A stretch of DNA of 26,188 nt, taken from the NCBI GenBank assembly GCA_031556065.1, contig JAVBTR010000086.1:1-26188 (forward strand), given 5' to 3'. Position numbers and translations under genes: made by a program. The notes under the pieces are model-generated. The model had not been told where the DNA came from and did no database searches. It saw nothing but the letters and a program-made list of their open reading frames with translations. This document shows positions 1 through 6,236 of the stretch, piece after piece. This DNA is from JAVBTR01 sp031556065. GTDB taxonomy: Bacteria; Bacillota; Clostridia; Christensenellales; Aristaeellaceae. How positions within the stretch are numbered: the first letter of the stretch is position 1; the number at the start of each line of letters is the position of its first letter.

Positions 1-30
1 GATTTTGCGGTCATTTGGTCGGGCAAGGTA

Positions 31-49
31 GGAATTTCTACGAAATTCC
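31..49. repeat. Small perfect inverted repeat (8-bp arms)
   Basis: GGAATTTC (31-38) and GAAATTCC (42-49) are perfect complements around a 3-base loop. It is the first of several inverted repeats in the 206 bases before nrdG. The stretch 1-206 holds no gene I can support. A ribosome binding site (AGGGGA, 195-200) is the only gene-related signal in it, and I see no convincing promoter. Confidence 0.5.
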
Positions 50-89
50 ACCGAAAATCGCCGCACATGTCGCCGATTTCGGAATGAAA

Positions 90-113
90 ATCGGAGGACC
101 GCGGTCCTCCGAT
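90..113. repeat. 24-bp perfect palindrome
   Basis: Bases 90-113 equal their own reverse complement with no spacer. The core is GGACCGCGGTCC and the outer ends are ATCGG and CCGAT. As RNA it would fold into a GC-rich hairpin. There is no T-run after it, so it is not an obvious intrinsic terminator. A dimeric-protein operator, a hairpin repeat or the end of an upstream transcription unit are all possible. Confidence 0.6.
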
Positions 114-138
114 ACCTCCTAGGGTTTGTTGATGGTCT

Positions 139-168
139 GAACCCTTTTCTTTGCATAGAAAAGGGTTC
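139..168. repeat. 12-bp stem-loop upstream of nrdG
   Basis: GAACCCTTTTCT (139-150) pairs perfectly with AGAAAAGGGTTC (157-168) around a TTGCAT loop. No T-run follows on either strand. Its flank on the minus strand (about 157-190) resembles the plus-strand flank of the hairpin after nrdG (about 714-750): both contain TTTCT, AGG and AGAGCG-GAGA blocks. The two hairpins may therefore be members of one repeat family in inverted orientation. Confidence 0.5.
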
Positions 169-206
169 TCGCGCTCTCCTAAAAGAAACTGGATAGGGGA
201 CGGATT

Positions 207-710
207 ATGGAGATAAGAGTTTCGGGTTTGGTGAATGATTCTATTGTGGATGGGCCAGGACTGCGCTTTTCGGTGTTTACACAGGGCTGCTCTCATGGGT
301 GTGAAGGCTGCCACAATCCCGAGAGCCACGATTTTGATGGGGGTACCATTCGGCATACGGATGAAGTGATTGCCCTGATGAAGAAAAACCCCCTGCTGGA
401 CGGGGTAACGCTGACTGGCGGAGAACCCTTCTGCCAGTGGGAGCCATGCCTTGAAATCGCTAAAGGCGCTCATGCCATGGGCCTGAACGTATGGGCTTAC
501 TCCGGCTATCTATACGAGGAACTGTTGGAGCTCGCGCCTGCGCTGCTTAATGAAGTGGATGTGCTGGTAGACGGTAAGTTTATTTTAGAAGAGCGCAGCC
601 TTGAACTTAAATACAAGGGCAGCCGTAACCAACGTCTGATCGATATAAAAAAGACCCGGGAAACGGGTGAGCTTACACTATGGGAACCGCCCCAATGGGT
701 GAATTTTTAA
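207..710 (+). CDS. nrdG: Anaerobic ribonucleoside-triphosphate reductase activating protein
   Basis: Radical SAM enzyme that makes the glycyl radical on the anaerobic ribonucleotide reductase NrdD, using a 4Fe-4S cluster, S-adenosylmethionine and a reductant in the cytoplasm. The cluster motif CxxxCxxC is visible at C28, C32 and C35, a little later than the GPGLR segment. A TGGEPF motif of the SAM-binding core lies near residue 70. At 167 residues it has the usual NrdG length. The ATG has an AGGGGA site six bases upstream. No nrdD lies inside the window; it may lie to the left, beyond position 1. The product implies growth without oxygen. Identification is firm from the motif order. Confidence 0.93.
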   Translation: MEIRVSGLVNDSIVDGPGLRFSVFTQGCSHGCEGCHNPESHDFDGGTIRHTDEVIALMKKNPLLDGVTLTGGEPFCQWEPCLEIAKGAHAMGLNVWAYSGYLYEELLELAPALLNEVDVLVDGKFILEERSLELKYKGSRNQRLIDIKKTRETGELTLWEPPQWVNF

Positions 711-733
711 TCAAGTTTTCTAGGGAAGAGCGA

Positions 734-772
734 GAGCGGGGGATTCTTTTTTTCGAAAAGAATCCCCCGCTC
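734..772. terminator. 17-bp hairpin between convergent nrdG and mbl
   Basis: GAGCGGGGGATTCTTTT (734-750) pairs with its complement (756-772) around a 5-base loop. It sits 23 bases after the nrdG stop and 10 bases beyond the mbl stop, so it may end both transcripts. The T-run is at the top of the stem and loop, and neither side has a good U-tail. It is therefore an atypical terminator or a hairpin repeat. Confidence 0.55.
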
Positions 773-782
773 GTATATCTAT

Positions 783-1811
783 CTACCTGTTATTGTACCG
801 TTTTCTCCCATCATCCAAGAACCTGTTAAGCTCCTTGGGGTTTTCAAGGACTTCGCCGCAGCCACGGACCACGGAGGTTTGAGGGTTGGAGACCACGTGG
901 CAGGGCACTTTCAGCACCTGCTCCACGGCTTCTTCCAGGCCGAAGAGGGCAGCGCCGCCGCCAGTAAAATAGATGCCACGTTCGAAAACGTCCGCAGCCA
1001 ATTCCGCGGGGGTGTTTTCAAGGGCGGCATGAAGGCTTTCGATGAAGGCTTGAAGAGGATCGTCTAACGCTTCGGTGACTTCGTCGGAAGTAATGCGCAT
1101 GGTTTTGGGAATGCCGGTTAAGATGTTCTTGCCTGTTACATCTAAATAGATTTGCTCGCTGCGGGGGAGCACGGAGCCGATGTTGACCTTCAATTCTTCC
1201 GCAGTGCGTTCGCCAATTAACAGGTTGTGCTTGCGGCGCAGATGGCGGATAATGGCATCGGTGAACTGATCCCCGCCCACCTTGCTCATGCCGGAAACGA
1301 TAATCTGCCCCATGGAAATGACGGCGATATCGGTCACGCCGGCGCCGATGTCGACGATCATGGTACCGTAGGTTTCATCGATAGGCAGCTTGGCGCCAAT
1401 GGCGGCGGCCATGGGCTTTTCCAGAAGCTGGGTGCGGCGCATGCCTGCGTCGAACATAACAGATATAATGGAACGCTTTTCAATTTCGTTAACCCCGCTG
1501 GGTACGGACATAACGGCCCGGGGACGGCTGAAAAGGCGTTTGCCGATCACCTTTTGCATGAAATAACGAAGCATGGTGCCGGTTAGATCGAAATCGGTAA
1601 TAACCCCTTGGCGAAGGGGTTGAATTGCCAATATGTTGGATGGGGTGCGGCCAAGCATCAACTGGGCATCATTGCCGATGGCCAGAACCTTGCGTGTGTC
1701 CCGCTCGATGGCCACGATGGAGGGCTCGTTTAAAATAATGCCCTTTCCGCGCATGTAGATGAACACATTGCTTGTACCAAGATCAATACCGATATCGTTA
1801 AACTGTGCCAT
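783..1811 (-). CDS. mbl: MreB/Mbl family rod-shape actin homologue
   Basis: Bacterial actin that forms membrane-associated filaments and guides side-wall peptidoglycan synthesis. The protein has 342 residues. The ATPase signatures are in order: phosphate-1 loop IGIDLGTSN near residue 7, phosphate-2 MIVDIGAGVTDIAV near residue 150, and the adenosine motif YFTGGGA near residue 282. The downstream neighbour of spoIIID in Bacillus subtilis is mbl, and the same order here favours Mbl over MreB. No mreC or mreD follows, which also argues against the classical mreBCD locus. The start has an AAAGGGG site seven bases upstream. A sigma-A-like promoter lies in the spoIIID gap, although read-through from spoIIID is also possible. 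Confidence 0.9.
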   Translation of the reverse strand: MAQFNDIGIDLGTSNVFIYMRGKGIILNEPSIVAIERDTRKVLAIGNDAQLMLGRTPSNILAIQPLRQGVITDFDLTGTMLRYFMQKVIGKRLFSRPRAVMSVPSGVNEIEKRSIISVMFDAGMRRTQLLEKPMAAAIGAKLPIDETYGTMIVDIGAGVTDIAVISMGQIIVSGMSKVGGDQFTDAIIRHLRRKHNLLIGERTAEELKVNIGSVLPRSEQIYLDVTGKNILTGIPKTMRITSDEVTEALDDPLQAFIESLHAALENTPAELAADVFERGIYFTGGGAALFGLEEAVEQVLKVPCHVVSNPQTSVVRGCGEVLENPKELNRFLDDGRKRYNNR

Positions 1812-1847
1812 GCTTTCGCCCCTTTAGGGAAAAATAATTTGCTTTAG

Positions 1848-1877
1848 CTTATACTATTTCTGCTTATTACCTGCCAA
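1848..1877 (-). promoter_or_regulatory. Candidate sigma-A promoter for mbl
   Basis: On the minus strand TTGGCA (1872-1877) and TATAAG (1848-1853) are separated by 18 bases. They sit about 40-65 bases upstream of the mbl start, in the gap after spoIIID. This would let mbl be made in growing cells while spoIIID stays sporulation-specific. Confidence 0.5.
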
Positions 1878-1886
1878 TTCCTTCTT

Positions 1887-2159
1887 TCATGCTTCTTTGG
1901 CGTGCTGGCGGCGAAGTGTTTCATACTTTTCTTTGGTGGCATAGCCGCCCCGCAGGTGACGGATGGCCTTGTTAAAGGCCAAAAGATCGGCTACCTGGGC
2001 ACCCAGCTTGGTATCTATTTTGGGCAGGCGCTGGCCCATGTCTTTGTGAACAGAGGATTTGGATACGGAAAATTTCTTGGCCGCCTGGCGTACTGTGGCA
2101 TTGTTTTCCAGCATATAGCAAGCGATTTCCAGACAGCGTTCTTTAATGTATTCCTGCAC
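1887..2159 (-). CDS. spoIIID: Sporulation transcription factor SpoIIID
   Basis: Small DNA-binding protein that activates and represses mother-cell genes during endospore formation. In Bacillus it is needed for the step from sigma-E to sigma-K. The 90-residue protein begins MQEYIKERC and contains a helix-turn-helix around residues 20-45 (ATVRQAAKKFSVSKSSVHKD). The family signature RLPKID and the later AIRHLRGG segment are both present. It starts at GTG (2157-2159), with a purine-rich AGGGGG some ten bases upstream. Its position directly before mbl matches Bacillus subtilis. This is the strongest sign that the organism is an endospore former. Confidence 0.95.
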   Translation of the reverse strand: MQEYIKERCLEIACYMLENNATVRQAAKKFSVSKSSVHKDMGQRLPKIDTKLGAQVADLLAFNKAIRHLRGGYATKEKYETLRRQHAKEA

Positions 2160-2188
2160 AAGTATTGGCCCCCTTCAATAGTTTGTAC

Positions 2189-2217
2189 AGCCTATGAAAT
2201 GGGGACAGGGATTATTC
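2189..2217 (-). promoter_or_regulatory. Candidate sigma-E promoter for spoIIID
   Basis: On the minus strand GAATAAT (2211-2217) and CATAGGCT (2189-2196) are separated by 14 bases. Known sigma-E promoters have an ATA-rich -35 box and a CATAnnnT -10 box about 14 bases apart, so the fit is good. It lies about 30 bases upstream of the GTG start. spoIIID is a known sigma-E target in Bacillus. Confidence 0.55.
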
Positions 2218-2234
2218 CCGGGAAATTTTATGGC

Positions 2235-2263
2235 TTGACAGCTTTAAATGAAAGGATTATACT
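2235..2263 (+). promoter_or_regulatory. Consensus sigma-A promoter of the thrS leader
   Basis: TTGACA (2235-2240) and TATACT (2258-2263) are spaced by exactly 17 bases. Transcription should begin near 2270 and include the T-box leader. It runs back to back with the spoIIID promoter, whose -35 box ends only 17 bases away. Confidence 0.88.
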
Positions 2264-2269
2264 CATCTC

Positions 2270-2486
2270 AATCCTTTTGGAAGACTGGGAACATGCCCTT
2301 TTTCTTAAGCAGCAGAGAGTGAGCGCCGTCGGCTGAAAGCGCACGCGGTGGAGGAAAAAACGGATACCATCCCACGACATAAGGCGCAGGCCGCGCGATA
2401 CAGCGGTATTAAGAGGTTTTAACAAGCCGGGTGGAACCGCGGATTACATATCCGTCCCAGCATATGGGGCGGGTATTTTCTTTTTT
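2270..2486 (+). promoter_or_regulatory. T-box leader (tRNA-Thr sensing) of thrS
   Basis: A T-box riboswitch senses uncharged tRNA by pairing with its anticodon and its free CCA end; binding favours the antiterminator. The conserved T-box core is at 2429-2442 (GGGTGGAACCGCGG). An intrinsic terminator follows: an 11-bp stem at 2449-2459/2465-2475, then TTTTCTTTTTT. Upstream, stem-I sequence spans about 2290-2400. An ACC codon at 2366-2368 followed by A is the likely specifier and would match threonine, as expected for thrS. The exact stem-I fold was read by eye and is less certain than the T-box and terminator. Confidence 0.93.
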
Positions 2487-2507
2487 GGCAAAGAAAGGGG
2501 ATTGGGC

Positions 2508-4448
2508 ATGAAAATTACGCTTAAGGGGAACCAACGGGAGTTTGAAAAGGGGATAAGCGCGCTGGACATGGCTGGGCAGATCAGCCAGGATTTAAAGAAA
2601 AAGGCGCTGGTGGCCAAGGTAAATGGGGAAAAGGTGATTGAATTATGGCAGCCCATTAAAGAGGATTGCGAAATTGAATTTCTCACCTTTGAAGACGAGG
2701 AAGGCCGCAGGGCTTACCGGCACACCGCATCCCACGTGTTGGCCCAGGCGGTAAAGAACCTGTACCCCAAGGCGAAGCTGGCTATCGGGCCAGCTATTGA
2801 AAATGGGTTTTATTACGATTTCGATATGGAGGAGGCTTTTACGCCCCAGGCGCTGCAGGCCATTGAAAAAGAGATTGGCAGAATTTTAAAGAAGAATGAC
2901 AAGCTGGAAAAGTTCGAGCTGCCCAGAAAAGAAGCTATTCAACTGATGGAAGAAAAGGGCGAACCCTATAAAGTGGAGCTGATTCAGGATTTGCCTGAGG
3001 ACGCGGTTATTTCCCTCTACAAGCAGGGGGATTTTGTGGACCTGTGCGCCGGTCCCCACCTGGGCTCTACAGGCAAAGTGAAGGCCATGAAGCTAACCCA
3101 GGTAGCGGGCGCTTACTGGCGTGGCAATGAAAAGAACAAGATGCTTCAGCGGATTTATGGCACAGCCTTCGATTCCAAGGAAGCGTTGGACGCCCACCTG
3201 GAAGCCATTGAGGATGCCAAGCGCCGGGATCATAACAAGATTGGCCGGGAGTTGGAATACTTTACCACGGTGGATACCATTGGCCAGGGGTTACCTATTT
3301 TGCTTCCCAAGGGCGCAAGGGTGATCCAGCTGTTGCAGCGCTTCGTGGAAGACGAAGAGCAGAAGCGGGGCTACTTGCTTACCAAGACGCCGCTGATGGC
3401 GAAACGGGATTTGTACCGGATTTCCGGCCATTGGGATCATTATCGGGATGGGATGTTTATTCTGGGGGACGCGGACGATGAAACCAAGGAATGCTTTGCC
3501 CTGCGGCCTATGACCTGCCCCTTCCAGTACCAGGTGTTCTTAAATAGGATGCGGTCTTACAGGGATTTGCCCATGCGTTTGGGTGAAACCTCCACCTTGT
3601 TTAGAAACGAGGATTCCGGCGAAATGCATGGCCTGATCCGCGTGCGGCAGTTCACCATTTCCGAAGGGCATTTGGTGCTTAGGCCCGATCAGCTGGAAGA
3701 AGAATTTAAGGGCTGTTTGGAGCTGGCCCGGTTCATGCTGCAAGCGGTAGGTTTGGAAGACGATTGCACGTACCGCTTCTCCCAATGGGACCCGAACAAT
3801 ACCAAGAAGTACGAAGGAACTCCCGAGCAATGGGAAGAAGCTCAGAACTTGATGGGCAGCATTTTGGAAAAGCTGGATGTAAAGCATACCATCGGCATTG
3901 ATGAAGCGGCGTTCTACGGCCCGAAATTGGACATCCAGATTAAGAATGTTCATGGTAAGGAAGATACGCTGATCACCATCCAGATCGATATGCTGCTGGC
4001 GGAAAAGTTCGGCATGGAATATGTGGATGCGGATGGGCAAAAGAGAAGGCCCTATATTATTCACAGAACGTCTCTGGGCTGCTATGAAAGGACCTTGGCC
4101 CTGATGCTGGAGAAGTTCGCCGGGGCCATGCCGCTGTGGCTGGCGCCTACCCAGGTGGAAGTAATGACCATTACGGACAGAGCTAATGATTGGGCGGATG
4201 AAGTGGCCTCTACCATGTCCATGGCTGGGTTCCGGGTGGATACGGACAAACGGAATGAGAAGATTGGGTTCAAGATTCGCGAAGCGCAGATGGATAAGAT
4301 TCCGTATATGGTGGTGCTGGGCGATAAAGAATGCGAGGATAAGATGGTGGCTGTGCGGGATCGCAAGGGGAATAACCTGGGTGTTATGGGCCTGGATGCA
4401 TTGATGGAATTGCTGCATGAGGAAGTTGATACGCGAGCGATCAAATAA
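2508..4448 (+). CDS. thrS: Threonine--tRNA ligase
   Basis: Class II aminoacyl-tRNA synthetase that charges tRNA-Thr. The 646-residue protein has the full family layout: an N-terminal TGS domain (about 1-62), the editing domain with HTASHVLAQAV near residue 70 and the SAD segment (YKQGDFVDLCAGPH), the class II catalytic core (motif 2 region FRNEDSGEMHGLIRVRQFT, motif 3 HRTSLGCYERTLAL), and the anticodon-binding domain at the C-terminus. The ATG at 2508 has AAAGGGG seven bases upstream. A TTG six bases earlier would overlap that site, so I rejected it. Expression should depend on uncharged tRNA-Thr through the T-box. Length and motifs are normal. Confidence 0.97.
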   Translation: MKITLKGNQREFEKGISALDMAGQISQDLKKKALVAKVNGEKVIELWQPIKEDCEIEFLTFEDEEGRRAYRHTASHVLAQAVKNLYPKAKLAIGPAIENGFYYDFDMEEAFTPQALQAIEKEIGRILKKNDKLEKFELPRKEAIQLMEEKGEPYKVELIQDLPEDAVISLYKQGDFVDLCAGPHLGSTGKVKAMKLTQVAGAYWRGNEKNKMLQRIYGTAFDSKEALDAHLEAIEDAKRRDHNKIGRELEYFTTVDTIGQGLPILLPKGARVIQLLQRFVEDEEQKRGYLLTKTPLMAKRDLYRISGHWDHYRDGMFILGDADDETKECFALRPMTCPFQYQVFLNRMRSYRDLPMRLGETSTLFRNEDSGEMHGLIRVRQFTISEGHLVLRPDQLEEEFKGCLELARFMLQAVGLEDDCTYRFSQWDPNNTKKYEGTPEQWEEAQNLMGSILEKLDVKHTIGIDEAAFYGPKLDIQIKNVHGKEDTLITIQIDMLLAEKFGMEYVDADGQKRRPYIIHRTSLGCYERTLALMLEKFAGAMPLWLAPTQVEVMTITDRANDWADEVASTMSMAGFRVDTDKRNEKIGFKIREAQMDKIPYMVVLGDKECEDKMVAVRDRKGNNLGVMGLDALMELLHEEVDTRAIK

Positions 4449-4453
4449 GGGTA

Positions 4454-4593
4454 AAGGGGCGATGCCCCTTGCGGGATGGGGGCTGGCCCCAACGTAGCCT
4501 GTTGAAATCAAAAAGCAATCCCCAGGTCAAGGAAGCGTAGCGGCCCTTGACACAGGCTTAGATGTACGAACAAGCTCCTTGGCTTTAAGGAGC
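4454..4593. repeat. Stem-loop cluster after thrS
   Basis: Four short structures sit here. There are 5- to 7-bp hairpins at 4454-4470 (AAGGGGC/GCCCCTT), 4479-4490 (GGGGC/GCCCC) and 4574-4593 (GCTCCTT/AAGGAGC). A compound fold at 4496-4558 has outer arms AGCCTGT/ACAGGCT and an inner stem GTCAAGG (4526-4532)/CCTTGAC (4545-4551). There is no open reading frame. These resemble the dispersed hairpin repeats seen between genes in some Clostridia, but only a genome-wide search can show repetition. Confidence 0.55.
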
Positions 4594-4600
4594 AATCTCA

Positions 4601-4647
4601 CAAAACGAGCACCCTGCCAAACTGGCAGGGTGCTCGTTTTGTTGCTT
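4601..4647. terminator. Bidirectional terminator between thrS and leuA
   Basis: A perfect 19-bp stem (4601-4619 with 4623-4641) closes on a 3-base loop (AAC). The arms begin CAAAACGAGC and end GCTCGTTTTG, so both strands end in a short T-run. It lies between convergent genes and can serve thrS on the plus strand and the gntR-pepF-leuA transcript on the minus strand. Confidence 0.88.
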
Positions 4648-4652
4648 GGTTG

Positions 4653-4716
4653 ACAGGGCTTTGCCCTGTTTTCGAAGGGGTTCCACCCCTTCACCCTGCA
4701 AGGGATTCATCCCTTG
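4653..4716. repeat. Tandem array of three 7-bp hairpins
   Basis: Three stem-loops stand in a row: ACAGGGC/GCCCTGT (4653-4659/4663-4669), GAAGGGG/CCCCTTC (4674-4680/4686-4692) and CAAGGGA/TCCCTTG (4699-4705/4710-4716). Each has a 7-bp stem and a 3- to 5-base loop. The last one ends five bases before the leuA stop codon. The regular design and spacing look like a repeat family rather than chance. Confidence 0.6.
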
Positions 4717-4721
4717 ACCCA

Positions 4722-6224
4722 TTATTTTTCAAGCAGCCTATTCACAGCATTCAAATACCCATAACAGCTGGCCTCAATAATATCTGTAGAAACCCCGCGG
4801 CCCAGCATGACCGTATCCCCGGACTTAACCCGGACCGTCACTTCTCCTAATGCATCCTGGCCCTCGGTAACGGCCTTTAAATTAAAGCTTTCCAAGGAGC
4901 AGGACAACCCTGTAATCAAGTCCACCGCATTAAAGCAGGCATCCACAGGGCCGGTTCCCCAGGCTGCCTTGGTTTCCCTAACCCCATCCTTTTCCAAGCA
5001 TACTGTGGATGTAGCCGTCATCTTATTTCCCGAAAAAATCTGGAAGGAAATTAACTTATAGCTGGAATGCACAGTATAATCTTGTTCCCGGAGGATAGCC
5101 ATAATGTCCTGATCGGTTACGTTCTTTTTCCGGTCTGCCAGTTCTTTAAACCGCACAAAGGCCGCCTTTAAAGCGTTATCATCCAACTCCAGGCCCAGCT
5201 GCTCCGCCCGGTCCTTTAGGGCATGCCGCCCGGAAAGCTTGCCCAGAACCATTGTATTACTGGGCACACCCAAATCTTCCGGCCGCATGATCTCATACGT
5301 TTCCCTATTTTGCAGTACCCCATGCTGGTGAATGCCGCTTTGGTGCAAAAAGGCGTTAGCCCCTAAAATGGCTTTGTTGGGGGGGATATCCAGCCCTGCA
5401 AAGCCTGCGATTAAGCGGGAGGTTTTATAAAGCCGCTGGGCCTTAATGCCTGTATCGCAGCCGTAATACCCATTACGGACTCGAAGGCCCATGACAATCT
5501 CTTCCAGTGCCGCATTGCCGGCCCGTTCGCCCATGCCGTTCATGGTGCATTCCACCTGCCGGGCGCCCTGACGGATTCCCTCCAAGGAGGTGGCTACCCC
5601 CAGGCCTAAATCGTCATGGCTGTGGACGGAAAGGGTCACGCCCTTCATTCCGGGCACATTTTCCATAATGCTTTGAAGAAGCTCGCCATATTCCGCGACG
5701 GTGGCATAACCCACCGTGTCCGGGATGTTGATGGTGGTGGCCCCGGCGTTAATGGCCCGTTCAATTATAGCGCATAAAAACGCCTTGTCGGAACGGGTGG
5801 CATCCTCGCAAGAAAATTCCACGTCCTCTACCAAAGACCTGGCCAGGCGGACAGAATGCTCCGCCGCTTCCAAAACCTTTTCCGGGGGCATGTTCAGTTT
5901 ATACTGCATGTGTACGGCGCTGGTAGCGATAAAAACATGAATCCGCTTTTTAGGCGCGTCCTTCAGCGCCTCCGCGGCGGTTGTAATATCGCTGTCTACG
6001 CAGCGGGCCAAGGAACAAACCACCGCGTTATTCACAACAGCGCTCACGGCGCGGATGGCTTCAAAATCGCCCTTGCTGGCACCGGCGAAACCGGCTTCGA
6101 TAATATCCACGCCCAGCTTATCCAGGGCCTTGGCGATTTCCACCTTTTCGTTCAGGTGGAAGCTGACACCTGGTGTTTGTTCCCCATCTCTTAAAGTGGT
6201 ATCAAATATTTTTACATGTTCCAT
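4722..6224 (-). CDS. leuA: 2-isopropylmalate synthase
   Basis: First committed enzyme of leucine synthesis; it condenses acetyl-CoA with 2-oxoisovalerate. The 500-residue protein has the N-terminal signature DTTLRDGEQTPGV (from residue 8), the HVFIATSAVHMQYKL segment typical of LeuA, the metal-binding HSHDD motif near residue 200 and the second signature NGMGERAGNA. The C-terminal 120 residues form the regulatory domain where leucine usually inhibits. Citramalate and homocitrate synthases are related, but the ATS.VHMQYKL stretch and overall length fit LeuA best. It is the last gene of a tight minus-strand operon, starting 12 bases after pepF. No leuBCD genes are adjacent. Confidence 0.93.
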   Translation of the reverse strand: MEHVKIFDTTLRDGEQTPGVSFHLNEKVEIAKALDKLGVDIIEAGFAGASKGDFEAIRAVSAVVNNAVVCSLARCVDSDITTAAEALKDAPKKRIHVFIATSAVHMQYKLNMPPEKVLEAAEHSVRLARSLVEDVEFSCEDATRSDKAFLCAIIERAINAGATTINIPDTVGYATVAEYGELLQSIMENVPGMKGVTLSVHSHDDLGLGVATSLEGIRQGARQVECTMNGMGERAGNAALEEIVMGLRVRNGYYGCDTGIKAQRLYKTSRLIAGFAGLDIPPNKAILGANAFLHQSGIHQHGVLQNRETYEIMRPEDLGVPSNTMVLGKLSGRHALKDRAEQLGLELDDNALKAAFVRFKELADRKKNVTDQDIMAILREQDYTVHSSYKLISFQIFSGNKMTATSTVCLEKDGVRETKAAWGTGPVDACFNAVDLITGLSCSLESFNLKAVTEGQDALGEVTVRVKSGDTVMLGRGVSTDIIEASCYGYLNAVNRLLEK

Positions 6225-6236
6225 GGTATTACTTCC

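Noticed and set aside
1..113. Frames open from the window edge into the hairpin region, and a minus-strand ATG near position 67
   Set aside because: The frames cross perfect inverted repeats, give no recognisable protein and lack a plausible ribosome binding site. The piece is too short to call a partial gene.
3540..4511. Long minus-strand open frame (323 codons) opposite thrS
   Set aside because: It mirrors the coding strand of an unquestionable thrS. The protein has no recognisable domain and no ribosome binding site, and its His/Arg-rich composition is what antisense reading of this codon usage gives.
4653..4716. CRISPR array
   Set aside because: The three units are hairpins of differing sequence without equal-length spacers or a conserved direct repeat.
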